From contig JAJDAI010000703.1 of assembly GCA_029261955.1 (NCBI GenBank), positions 1-9,534 of the forward strand: a stretch of 9,534 nucleotides of DNA, given 5' to 3'. The position numbers and the translations under genes were made by a program. Of the stretch, positions 1-6,244 are shown piece by piece. Below the pieces are notes generated by a model. The model made no database searches and was not told where the DNA came from. It saw only the letters and a program-made list of their open reading frames with translations. This DNA is from Deltaproteobacteria bacterium (GTDB lineage Bacteria; Myxococcota_A; UBA796; UBA9615). Each line of letters starts with the position of its first letter. Positions within the stretch are counted from its first letter, which is position 1.

Positions 1-697
1 GCTCCGGCTCCACGAGGGTCCAGTTGGACCACACGCGCAGCCCGTCCTGCTCGATCTCCGCCGCGTGCATCGGGGCGGACGGGGCCGCCAGATCACGCCG
101 ACTGACCGGGCCCAGGGCGTTCCCCCGGGCATCCTCGACCCGCAGACGCAGGGGGATCGCTTCGCCCGGCGCGGCGAAGGACGGGGCGACGGCGACGAGC
201 CGCGCAGGGGGTCCGGCCTGGATCTGCGCCTCGCCCCCGGTCGGAATCAGGCGCCCGCGCAGCAGGGCCTGGGGGCTCAGGGGTCCCGCAACGTTGGGGG
301 CCGAGACGCCTGCGAAGACCAGGGAGATCGCCTCCCCCGCAGCGATGCCGCGAGGCAGCACCTGCTCGAGCTGCCAGCGCCCGTGCCCGGTCCCGTGCAG
401 CTCGGCGGGGGGACGCGGACCGCCCGCGGCGTAGTACCAGTGGGGAAAGACCAGCCGCACGACCTCGCCGGCGGGCAGCGGCTCCGTGGGCGTGAGCACC
501 TGGGTCAGATCGAGCCGCCCGCCGGCCGGCCCGCGGCCCGAGATCTGCGCGCTCGCCTGCACCGCGGGCTGCGAGCAGCCAGCGAGCAACAGCGCCAGGA
601 GCAGGGAGGCTACGGCACCACCCCGTCGCTCAGCGCCAGCCCGTAGACGCCGAACTGCGCGACCCAGTGGCTGTAGGAGAAGTAGTCCTCCGCCCAC
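1..697 (-). CDS. Putative lipoprotein, 3' end beyond left edge; possible DUF3604-type N-terminal region
   Basis: An open minus-strand frame runs from about 697 off the left edge with no stop. It contains a lipoprotein signal: a hydrophobic run, LLLALLLAGC, with the lipobox Cys encoded at 577-575 and an Arg-rich stretch before it. About 190 residues follow the Cys, rich in Pro, Gly and Ala and beta-sandwich-like, with no cysteine cluster or catalytic motif in view. The last visible residues (GLRVWSNWTLVEPE) resemble the segment that precedes the WGDxH metal-binding motif in DUF3604 (PHP-like) proteins. That is a family resemblance only; the diagnostic motif would lie outside the window. The start is uncertain. 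The nearest standard in-frame start is GTG at 697-695, which overlaps the DUF2891 gene by 88 bp and puts the Cys at residue 41. CTG at 604 lies just after the DUF2891 stop but leaves no charged n-region. Translation is probably coupled to the upstream gene. The lipoprotein call is fairly safe; the function is not known. Confidence 0.6.
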   Translation of the reverse strand, partial: MGGGLLLLQPLGRAVRRLRAGAERRGGAVASLLLALLLAGCSQPAVQASAQISGRGPAGGRLDLTQVLTPTEPLPAGEVVRLVFPHWYYAAGGPRPPAELHGTGHGRWQLEQVLPRGIAAGEAISLVFAGVSAPNVAGPLSPQALLRGRLIPTGGEAQIQAGPPARLVAVAPSFAAPGEAIPLRLRVEDARGNALGPVSRRDLAAPSAPMHAAEIEQDGLRVWSNWTLVEPE

Positions 698-1653
698 AGC
701 TCGGGCCGCGACATCATCGCGTCCACGTGCGCGATGTAGAGGTCCCGCAGCTCGGCGTCGCCGGTGCTCTCCCAGAGCGCGTGCAGGCCCCAGGTGCGGC
801 TGAAGTTCAGGCCCGCGATGTGCGGCGAGGGCGCGTCGGTCAGCGGCGACAGGTCCCAGGGATCGGGCAGGTTCGCCACCAGCCAGTCCGCCGCCTCGTC
901 GGGCGGCAGGACCTCCACGAGCAGGCGGGCCTGGTGCAGGCAGGGCGGGAAGAAGTCGTAGACGTTGTCGACCGCGGCGCTGAGCTGACACTGATCGGCC
1001 AGGGGCAGGATCCGCTCCCGCACCATCCCCTCGATCCAGTCGCTCTGCTCGTCGTCCTCGTCCCAGCCCGCCTGGATCCAGAGGTTCAGCAGGGCCCAGC
1101 TCAGGTTCTGGTAGTCGTCGTCGTGCACGTTCTGCGCGAAGGTCACCTCGGGCACGTCGTCCACGTAGTCCCGCAGGCTCGCGACCGCGGCCGCGGCGTG
1201 GGGGACCAGGTCGTCGGAGCCAGCGCGCTCCCGCTCCCGGGCCAGGGCCAGGAACCAGGCGTAGCCGTAGGGCAGCTCGCTCGGGAAGGGCCCGGTCGCC
1301 TGCATGACTGCGAGCTCGTCGGCCACGGCCTGGGGCTCGAGGACGTCGTCCGCGGCCTCGGCAAACGAGGGGTCGCCCGTCAGGCGGCTGATGGCGAGCA
1401 GCGACCAGGTCCCGTGCACCGCCGAGTGCCAGTCGATGCAGCCGTGAAAGGCGGGGTGGTTCGTGTCCTCCTGGCCGACGCAGTCGAGGATGGGCACGCT
1501 CAGGGCGCGCAGGTGGTCGTCCCGCTCGGCGAGGAAGCCGTCCCAGATCGGGTCGCTCGGCGTGTCGTCGTCGTCGCCGCTCGCGTCGTCGTCGTCGCCG
1601 GGGGCGTCCACGGGGCAACCCACGAGCAGGAGCGCGAGCAGCAGCAGCCTCAC
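610..1653 (-). CDS. DUF2891 family lipoprotein
   Basis: This is a 347-residue protein. The GTG start is chosen because it gives a compact lipoprotein signal (RLLLLALLLVGC, Cys13) and overlaps the tyrS stop by 4 bp (GTGA). A spacer of two Asp tetrads (residues 20-23 and 27-30) follows the Cys, likely a flexible tether from the membrane. The rest is the DUF2891 domain. The family signature HPAFHGCIDWHSAVHG is at residues 66-81, and near the C-terminus PHIAGLNFSRTWGL and YSHWVAQFGVYGL match the family's conserved ends. The helix-rich sequence with conserved His, Trp and Asp suggests an alpha/alpha-barrel fold of the kind found in glycan-active enzymes. That is inference; no enzymatic activity is established for the family as far as I know. 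It lies between tyrS and another lipoprotein, so it is probably translated from the tyrS mRNA. Length is normal for the family. The family assignment is confident. Confidence 0.88.
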   Translation of the reverse strand: MRLLLLALLLVGCPVDAPGDDDDASGDDDDTPSDPIWDGFLAERDDHLRALSVPILDCVGQEDTNHPAFHGCIDWHSAVHGTWSLLAISRLTGDPSFAEAADDVLEPQAVADELAVMQATGPFPSELPYGYAWFLALARERERAGSDDLVPHAAAAVASLRDYVDDVPEVTFAQNVHDDDYQNLSWALLNLWIQAGWDEDDEQSDWIEGMVRERILPLADQCQLSAAVDNVYDFFPPCLHQARLLVEVLPPDEAADWLVANLPDPWDLSPLTDAPSPHIAGLNFSRTWGLHALWESTGDAELRDLYIAHVDAMMSRPELWAEDYFSYSHWVAQFGVYGLALSDGVVP

Positions 1654-2933
1654 GCGGTCACGACCAGGCAGTACTTCTTCTTGCCGGAGCGGAGCAGCAG
1701 CGAGCCGTCGGCCGAGAGCACGTCCGCGCCCAGGGTTGCGAAGGGATCGGTGACCGCCTCGCCCCCGACGTAGGCCCCGCCTTGCTTGACCAGGTTCTTC
1801 GCCTGCTTGCCCGAGGCGGCCAGGCCGGCCTCCACGAAGAGCTTGAAGGCAGGCAGGCCCTCGTCGAACAGCGCCCGCGGCACGTCGGCCGTGGGCAGGT
1901 CGGGGCGGGGGCGGGTCTGCTCCGTGACGACGTCGTCCCAAGCGAAGTGCCGCTCCAGGTCGAAGAGCACCATGGACGTAGCCAGCGCGCGGTTGGCCTC
2001 GTCCTGGCCGTGGCACAGCGCCGTGGCTTCCCAGGCCAGGCGGGCCTTGGTCGCGGTCAAGGCGGAGGCGCCCTCGACGCCCTCCAGCCGGTCGATCTCG
2101 TCGAGCGGCAGGAAGGTGAACAGGCGCAGGAAGCGGCCGACGTCGCGGTCGTCGCAGTTGATCCAGTACTGGAAGTAGTCGAAGGGCGAGGTCCGCTTCG
2201 CGTCCAACCAGACCGCGCCCTGGGCCGTCTTGCCCATCTTCGCGCCCGACGAGGTCAGCAGCAGCGGCGCCGTCATCACCCAGGCCTTCGCCCCCTGCTC
2301 CGCCTTGCGGATGAGCTCGATGCCGGCGACGCAGTTGCCCCACTGGTCGCTGCCACCCACCTGGAGCTCGCAGCCGAGCTCGCGGTGCAGGTGCAGGAAG
2401 TCGTAGGCCTGCACGAGCCGGTAGTTGAACTCGATGAAGCTGAGGTGCTGCTGGTCGCGCAGGCGGCGGGCGTAGGTCTCGGCCGCGACCATCTCGTTGA
2501 CCGAGAAGTGCGCTCCGACGTCCCGCAGGAACTCGATGTATCCGAGCCCCGTGAGCCAGTCGACGTTGTTGACCAGCACCGCGTCCGTCGGCCCGCCGCC
2601 GAACTCGATGAAGCGACCGAACTGGGGACGTTGGCCCGCCAGGTTCGCTTTGATCTGCTCCAGACTCAGCGTCTTGCGGCTGTCGGTGCGGCCCGTCGGG
2701 TCGCCGACCAGGGCCGTGCCGCCGCCCATGAGCACGATGGGCTTGTGGCCGGCGCGCTGCATGTGGGCCTGGAACATGATCGGGACGAGGTTGCCCGCGG
2801 TCAGGCTCGGCGCCGTGGGGTCGTGGCCGCAGTAGAAGACGATGGGGCCCTGCTCCAGGCGGGCCCGCAGGCCGTCTTCGTCCGCGATGTCCTTGATGAG
2901 GCCTCGGGCGGCCAGCTCGTCGATGATGTGCAT
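1650..2933 (-). CDS. tyrS: Tyrosyl-tRNA synthetase with altered HIGH motif
   Basis: A cytoplasmic class I aminoacyl-tRNA synthetase of 427 residues, the usual length, that charges tRNA-Tyr. The catalytic domain shows YCGHDPTAPS at 34-43, the GDPT loop at 77-80, the tyrosine-binding Y171/Q175/D178, GGSDQWGN at 193-200 and a KMSKS equivalent, KMGKT, at 232-236. An S4 RNA-binding domain fills about residues 360-427 and ends in GKKKYCLV, as in E. coli TyrRS. The numbering aligns without gaps to the Geobacillus stearothermophilus enzyme near the active site: Y34, C35, D38, T40 and D78 are kept. The HIGH residues His45 and His48 are replaced by Thr45 and Asn48 (TAGN), and the usual Phe37 of GFDPTA is His. 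The rest of the active site is intact, so the enzyme is probably functional. The ATG at 2933 fits the family N-terminus, although no good Shine-Dalgarno precedes it. It is the first gene of the left minus-strand block. Confidence 0.97.
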   Translation of the reverse strand: MHIIDELAARGLIKDIADEDGLRARLEQGPIVFYCGHDPTAPSLTAGNLVPIMFQAHMQRAGHKPIVLMGGGTALVGDPTGRTDSRKTLSLEQIKANLAGQRPQFGRFIEFGGGPTDAVLVNNVDWLTGLGYIEFLRDVGAHFSVNEMVAAETYARRLRDQQHLSFIEFNYRLVQAYDFLHLHRELGCELQVGGSDQWGNCVAGIELIRKAEQGAKAWVMTAPLLLTSSGAKMGKTAQGAVWLDAKRTSPFDYFQYWINCDDRDVGRFLRLFTFLPLDEIDRLEGVEGASALTATKARLAWEATALCHGQDEANRALATSMVLFDLERHFAWDDVVTEQTRPRPDLPTADVPRALFDEGLPAFKLFVEAGLAASGKQAKNLVKQGGAYVGGEAVTDPFATLGADVLSADGSLLLRSGKKKYCLVVTA

Positions 2934-3017
2934 GATGCGCGGAGGATGGCGCGTGGGCGCGTCCAGCGCAACGGGCGAGGCAGCAGGGCAGCAGGGCAGC
3001 GGCTAGGCTCGGCGCCG
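2934..3017. promoter_or_regulatory. Divergent intergenic region between tyrS and the NNP transporter
   Basis: These 84 bp separate two divergently read genes, so promoters for both should lie here or inside the coding ends. I see no convincing -35/-10 pair and no T-box-like structure, which would not fit in this length. The region holds an 8-bp tandem repeat at 2981-2996. A GGAGG at 2941-2945 abuts an in-frame ATG (2946) with zero spacing, so it cannot serve that ATG as a normal Shine-Dalgarno. Confidence 0.35.
2981..2996. repeat. 8-bp tandem repeat, two copies
   Basis: CAGCAGGG occurs twice head to tail, followed by a partial third copy (CAGCGG). It lies just upstream of the transporter start. 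It may be simple slippage sequence; a role as an operator is possible but unsupported. Confidence 0.6.
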
Positions 3018-4301
3018 ATGAGCGCCCCCGCTGACCGCATCGTCCTCCGGGACCTGCACAGCCCGCCGATGCGGGCCTTTCACGTCACCTGGGCGACGTT
3101 CTTCCTCTGCTTCTTCGCCTGGTTCAGCACCGCCCCCCTGATGGCGGTGATCCGCGAGGACCTGGGGCTCAACCAGACCCAGATCGGCAACATCATCATC
3201 GCCAGCGTGGCCTTCACGGTCGTCGCGCGGGTGGGCGTGGGCTGGCTCTGCGACCGGCTCGGGCCCCGCCGGGCCTACGTGATGCTCTTGGGCCTCGGCT
3301 CCGTGCCCGTCGCCGGCATCGCCTTCGTGCAGAGCTACGAGGCCTTCCTCGTGATGCGCCTCGCCATCGGCGGGCTGGGCGCGTCCTTCGTCATCACCCA
3401 GTTCCACACGACCCAGATGTTCGCGCCCGCCTGCGTGGGCACGGCCAACGCCACCACGGCGGGCTGGGGCAACCTCGGCGGCGGGGTCGTGCAGATCGCG
3501 ATGCCGCTGCTGCTCGCGATGCTCGTCTCCTTCGGACTGGAGCCCGCCCTCGGCTGGCGGGTCGCGATGTTCGTGCCCGCAGTGGGCTTGCTGGTGATGG
3601 CCGGCGTCTACTGGTTCGGCACCCAGGACACCCCGCACGGCGACTGGCACGCACGCCCCAAGCCCGCCGAGCGCGCCCGCCACTCGGCCCGGGCGGCCCT
3701 GACCGACGGGCGGGTCTGGATCCTCTTCGTGCTCTACGGCGCCTGCTTCGGGGTGGAGCTGACCATCCACAACGTCGCGGCGCTCTACTTCGTCGACACC
3801 TTCGGCATGGGGCTGATGGCGGCGGGCGTGGCGGCCGGCTGCTTCGGGCTGATGAACCTCTTCGCGCGCAGCCTGGGCGGGCTCGTCAGCGACCGCCTCG
3901 CGGCGCGCACCGGGCTGATCGGGCGCGTGCGCTTCCTCGTCCTGGCGCTGCTCGCCGAGGGGCTGCTGCTCACGGCCTTCAGCCGCCTGGACGTGCTGGC
4001 GCCGGCGATGGTGCTGCTCATCCTCTTCTCGCTCTTCGTGCAGATGGCCGAGGGCGCGACCTTCGCCGTCGTGCCCTTCGTGCGCCGCGAGTCCATCGGC
4101 ATCGTGGTGGGCGTGGTCGCCGCCGGGGGCAACGTGGGCGCGGTGCTGGCGGGCTTCCTGTTCCGCAGCGAAGGCCTCGCCTGGGCCGACGCGCTGGGCA
4201 TCCTGGGCCTCACGGTGGCCGCGGCCAGCCTGCTGGGGCTCGGCATCCGCTTCCACGGGGACGAGGATCTGAGCGCCCCCCTGGCCGACCCGCAGGACTA
4301 G
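3018..4301 (+). CDS. Nitrate/nitrite porter family (NNP) MFS transporter, NarK/NasA-like
   Basis: An inner-membrane transporter of 427 residues with about 12 hydrophobic segments and the MFS signature GWLCDRLGPRR at 75-85. Features of the NNP subfamily are the TM2 arginine R71 and the TM8 arginine R284 (ARSLGG), which in E. coli NarK/NarU bind the anion. Others are QFHTTQMF (128-135) followed by AGWGNLGGG (148-156), and AEGATF...AGGNVGAV (344-376), equivalent to the second nitrate signature. Length is typical of single-domain NarK/NasA proteins. The expected substrate is nitrate or nitrite, for uptake or exchange, but no nitrate reductase or regulator is in view, so direction and role are open. 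The ATG at 3018 fits the family N-terminus. An in-frame ATG at 2946 would add 24 mostly basic and small residues and is less likely. The gene stands alone between a divergent and a convergent neighbour, so it is probably monocistronic. Confidence 0.9.
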   Translation: MSAPADRIVLRDLHSPPMRAFHVTWATFFLCFFAWFSTAPLMAVIREDLGLNQTQIGNIIIASVAFTVVARVGVGWLCDRLGPRRAYVMLLGLGSVPVAGIAFVQSYEAFLVMRLAIGGLGASFVITQFHTTQMFAPACVGTANATTAGWGNLGGGVVQIAMPLLLAMLVSFGLEPALGWRVAMFVPAVGLLVMAGVYWFGTQDTPHGDWHARPKPAERARHSARAALTDGRVWILFVLYGACFGVELTIHNVAALYFVDTFGMGLMAAGVAAGCFGLMNLFARSLGGLVSDRLAARTGLIGRVRFLVLALLAEGLLLTAFSRLDVLAPAMVLLILFSLFVQMAEGATFAVVPFVRRESIGIVVGVVAAGGNVGAVLAGFLFRSEGLAWADALGILGLTVAAASLLGLGIRFHGDEDLSAPLADPQD

Positions 4302-4308
4302 AACGACA

Positions 4309-4334
4309 AAGGCCCCGGCAGAAGCCGAGGCCTT
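4309..4334. terminator. Bidirectional intrinsic terminator between convergent genes
   Basis: AAGGCCCCGGC, loop AGAA, GCCGAGGCCTT: an 11-bp stem with one mismatch. It lies 7 bp after the transporter stop and 22 bp beyond the end of the convergent lipoprotein gene. Read on the minus strand, the hairpin is followed by TTTGTCGTT, a fair U-rich tail. Read on the plus strand the tail is weaker (TTCATCGATT). It probably serves both genes. Confidence 0.75.
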
Positions 4335-4356
4335 CATCGATTCGAATGCGAGCGAT

Positions 4357-5205
4357 CTAGAAGACGACCAGGTCGCGCCAGAGCGCGTTCTCGGGCACGG
4401 CCACCTCGGTGACCTCGCCGTCGGCGTCGATCTCGAGGACGGCGCTGCCGTCGTAGGTGTCCGCCAGGGCGTAGACCGAGTCACGGCCAGCCGGCTCGAG
4501 CGCCAGCACGCCGTAGAGGCCGCTGCTCAGCGAGATGGGCGTCACGTCGCCGTCGATGTCGACGTGCTGGACCTGCGCGCCGTAGGTGCTGCCGACCCAG
4601 TAGGAGCCGCCGGCATCGGAGCCGAGCACGTTGGCGTCGTAGCCCACGCCCTGCGCGATGATGTCGAAGCTGTCGTCGTCGGCGTTCCAGGAGGCGACGC
4701 TCGGCCCGAAGATGTCGAGCAGCGCGGCGTCCGAAGAGCCGTCCGCGGGCTCCGCGGCGTCCATCCAGCAGAAGGTCGAGGGCACGTTGGTGTCCGCGAC
4801 GATGTCGCCGCCGGGATCGACCTTGGTGACGTCGTACTCGGCGGCCACGGTCACGTCGCCGTCGTCGGTGACGTTGATGCGGAAGATGCCGGAGTTGAAG
4901 GGGTCGTTGTTGAAGCGCTCGGTGTCGCCGTCCAGCCCGACCTTGTAGATGTTCGACCAGTCGTGGACCAGGAAGAAGCCATCGGGGTGCCAGGCCAGGC
5001 CGCTCGCGTCGCTCACGTTGGCGTCGATGCTGCGCCGCACGTCGCCGCTGGGGGACAGGATGTCGACAGCCCAGCCGCCGTCACCCGCGGAGGACAGCAC
5101 CGCCATCTGGCCCTGGCTGTACTCGGACTCGCCGAGCTCGGGTCGTTCCGGCGCGCAGCCGAAGGCGAAAGAGGCACCGAGGGCAACAAGAAGGATTCGC
5201 TTCAT
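4357..5205 (-). CDS. Asp-rich lipoprotein with beta-propeller-like repeats
   Basis: This 282-residue protein has a lipoprotein signal, MKRILLVALGASFAFGC, with Cys17 as the lipidation site. The start is fixed by a strong AGGAG seven bases before the ATG. The mature part is acidic and built of repeated short beta-hairpin units centred on a Gly-Asp turn (GDV, GDT or GDI, for example at residues 54-55, 93-94, 116-117 and 133-134, with two more, GDVTPI and GEVTEV, near the end). GLAWHPDGFFLVHDW (69-83) is typical of a propeller blade of the NHL, SMP-30 or YncE kind. I read it as a five- to six-bladed propeller on the cell surface or outer-membrane inner leaflet. No catalytic residues are recognised and I cannot name a family. 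The Asp-rich turns could bind calcium, but that is inference. It has its own upstream region and terminator, so it is probably a single-gene unit. Confidence 0.85.
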   Translation of the reverse strand: MKRILLVALGASFAFGCAPERPELGESEYSQGQMAVLSSAGDGGWAVDILSPSGDVRRSIDANVSDASGLAWHPDGFFLVHDWSNIYKVGLDGDTERFNNDPFNSGIFRINVTDDGDVTVAAEYDVTKVDPGGDIVADTNVPSTFCWMDAAEPADGSSDAALLDIFGPSVASWNADDDSFDIIAQGVGYDANVLGSDAGGSYWVGSTYGAQVQHVDIDGDVTPISLSSGLYGVLALEPAGRDSVYALADTYDGSAVLEIDADGEVTEVAVPENALWRDLVVF

Positions 5206-5210
5206 TCGAG

Positions 5211-5217
5211 ATCTCCT
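5211..5217 (-). promoter_or_regulatory. Strong ribosome binding site for the propeller lipoprotein
   Basis: AGGAGAT on the minus strand, with the AGGAG core seven bases from the ATG at 5205. It is the best Shine-Dalgarno in the window and decides that start over upstream in-frame codons, which would also destroy the signal peptide. Confidence 0.85.
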
Positions 5218-5270
5218 GCTGCCGGTCCAGGCAGCGGTTCCACTGGGGCGGCCGTCCCGCACCCAGTCTA

Positions 5271-5302
5271 GGGATCCAGCTTCGGGGGATCCCACCTTTT
5301 TT
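5271..5302 (+). terminator. Terminator-like hairpin with T6 tract, plus strand, no matching gene
   Basis: GGGATCC (5271-5277) pairs with GGATCCC (5287-5293) around a 9-base loop containing a C(TTCG)G-like tetraloop. ACC and then six T (5297-5302) follow. This is a textbook intrinsic terminator for plus-strand transcription, yet both flanking genes are on the minus strand. On the minus strand there is no U tract after the hairpin, so it would not end ubiA transcripts. It falls in the likely 5' leader of the propeller lipoprotein and could instead act there as a leader hairpin. Confidence 0.55.
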
Positions 5303-5340
5303 CAGCCGACGCGCCACGGCGGCCGTTGCTGCACCGAAAT

Positions 5341-5356
5341 GCGAGCGCCGTGCCAA
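5341..5356 (-). promoter_or_regulatory. Candidate sigma-54 promoter for the propeller lipoprotein
   Basis: Minus strand TTGGCACGGCGCTCGC: TGGCAC, five bases, TCGC, against the consensus TGGCAC-N5-TTGC. Only one base of the core differs, spacing is exact, and the flanking positions (T before TGGCAC, G after it, A after the -12 box) also fit. Transcription would start near 5330 and give a leader of about 125 bases. A perfect 10-bp palindrome, CCCGATCGGG (5357-5366), abuts the -24 box. A single-site match in GC-rich DNA can arise by chance. Confidence 0.4.
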
Positions 5357-5377
5357 CCCGATCGGGCAGGCCCGCGA

Positions 5378-6244
5378 TCAGCCCTGGCCGAGCCGCAGGG
5401 CGACGACGGAGACCACCATGAAGAGCACCACGGAGACCAGCAGCGGGCGGTCCTTGAGCAGCGTGCTCGTGGGCTCGCCGCCCTCTTCGGTCATGGCCAC
5501 CAGCATCAGGTAGCGGAAGACCGCGAAGATCACGACGGGCAGCGTCAGCATCAGCCAGCGGGTGGGCGAGCCCTCGAAGGTGTAGAGCGCGTAGGAGATG
5601 AGCGAGCAGGCGGTCGTGATGCTGATGAGCTGCATCAGCAGCGGCTCGCTGTACTCCTCCAGCACCTTGCGGTGGTCCCCCGCCTCGTCCTTGAGCAGCC
5701 GGATCTCGGCGAGTCGCTTGATCAGCCCGATGAAGAGCGCGCCGAAGGCGATGCAGGTCAGGAACCAGGGCGAGGACTCGACCTCGATGGCTTCAGCACC
5801 GGCGACCGCGCGGATGATGAAGCCCGTGCTGAGCAGCATCACGTCCAGCACCGCGGTGTGCTTGAACAGCATCGAGTAGCTCAGCGTCGTGCACAGATAG
5901 GCCAGCGCGGCGATGCCGAAGCGGGTGTGCAGGGCGAAGGCTCCGCCCAGGCCGCCGACGATGAAGATCGCGACGGTCACCCAGGCGACGGTGGCGGAGA
6001 CATCCCCCGCCGCGATGGGCCGGAACTTCTTCTTCGGGTGCGTGCGGTCCTGCTCGACGTCCCGCAGGTCGTTCACGAGGTAGCCGGCCGAGGACAGCAT
6101 GCAGAAGAGCCCCACGCCGGCCGCCACCTGGATCCAGGCGTCGATGCGCGTGTACTGCTCCGAGAAGACGATGGCGACCAGCAGCAGGCCGTTCTTGACC
6201 CACTGCTTCGGCCGGAGCGCCTTGATCCACTTCGCGGGCTTCAC
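5378..6244 (-). CDS. UbiA-family decaprenyl-phosphate phosphoribosyltransferase-like protein
   Basis: A 288-residue polytopic membrane protein. Family knowledge: homologues such as mycobacterial Rv3806c transfer 5-phosphoribose from PRPP to a polyprenyl phosphate at the inner membrane, the first committed step toward polyprenyl-phospho-arabinose. The diagnostic first Asp motif NDLRDVEQD is at 58-66, followed by the KKKFRPIAAG stretch (71-80) characteristic of this subfamily. LKHTAVLDV-type spacing follows (here FKHTAVLDV, 127-135), as does the KRLAEIR motif (176-182) equivalent to KRYAEL in Rv3806c. About eight to nine hydrophobic segments are visible. The GTG start at 6244 is set by GGGGGAG five bases upstream, overlaps the preceding gene by 4 bp and matches the family N-terminus (KALRPKQWVKN). 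No DprE1/DprE2 partner is present in the window, so the fate of the product is unknown. It is the last gene of the right block. Confidence 0.9.
   Translation of the reverse strand: MKPAKWIKALRPKQWVKNGLLLVAIVFSEQYTRIDAWIQVAAGVGLFCMLSSAGYLVNDLRDVEQDRTHPKKKFRPIAAGDVSATVAWVTVAIFIVGGLGGAFALHTRFGIAALAYLCTTLSYSMLFKHTAVLDVMLLSTGFIIRAVAGAEAIEVESSPWFLTCIAFGALFIGLIKRLAEIRLLKDEAGDHRKVLEEYSEPLLMQLISITTACSLISYALYTFEGSPTRWLMLTLPVVIFAVFRYLMLVAMTEEGGEPTSTLLKDRPLLVSVVLFMVVSVVALRLGQG

Noticed and set aside
1561..1605. GTC-rich imperfect repeat
   Set aside because: It is simply the coding sequence of the Asp-tetrad linker of the DUF2891 lipoprotein, not a separate repeat element.
667..1773. 368-codon plus-strand open frame
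   Set aside because: It is antisense to the DUF2891 gene and the tyrS end, a GC-skew artefact with no recognisable motif.
2941..2948. GGAGG followed by ATG at 2946 as an alternative transporter start
   Set aside because: There is no spacing between the Shine-Dalgarno-like run and the ATG, and the added 24 residues are low-complexity basic sequence absent from the family.
1782..3017. Long plus-strand open frame continuous with the transporter gene, opposite tyrS
   Set aside because: It is the antisense of tyrS; its translation is low-complexity Val/Gln/Arg-rich, and transporter homology begins only at 3018.
3003..4484. 493-codon minus-strand open frame opposite the transporter
   Set aside because: It is rich in His, Glu, Ala and Gln without domain features; the plus-strand frame carries clear NNP motifs.
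5357..5377. GC-rich inverted repeat after the UbiA stop as a terminator
   Set aside because: The stems are short (CGGGC/GCCCG with a 2-base loop) and no U tract follows on the minus strand.
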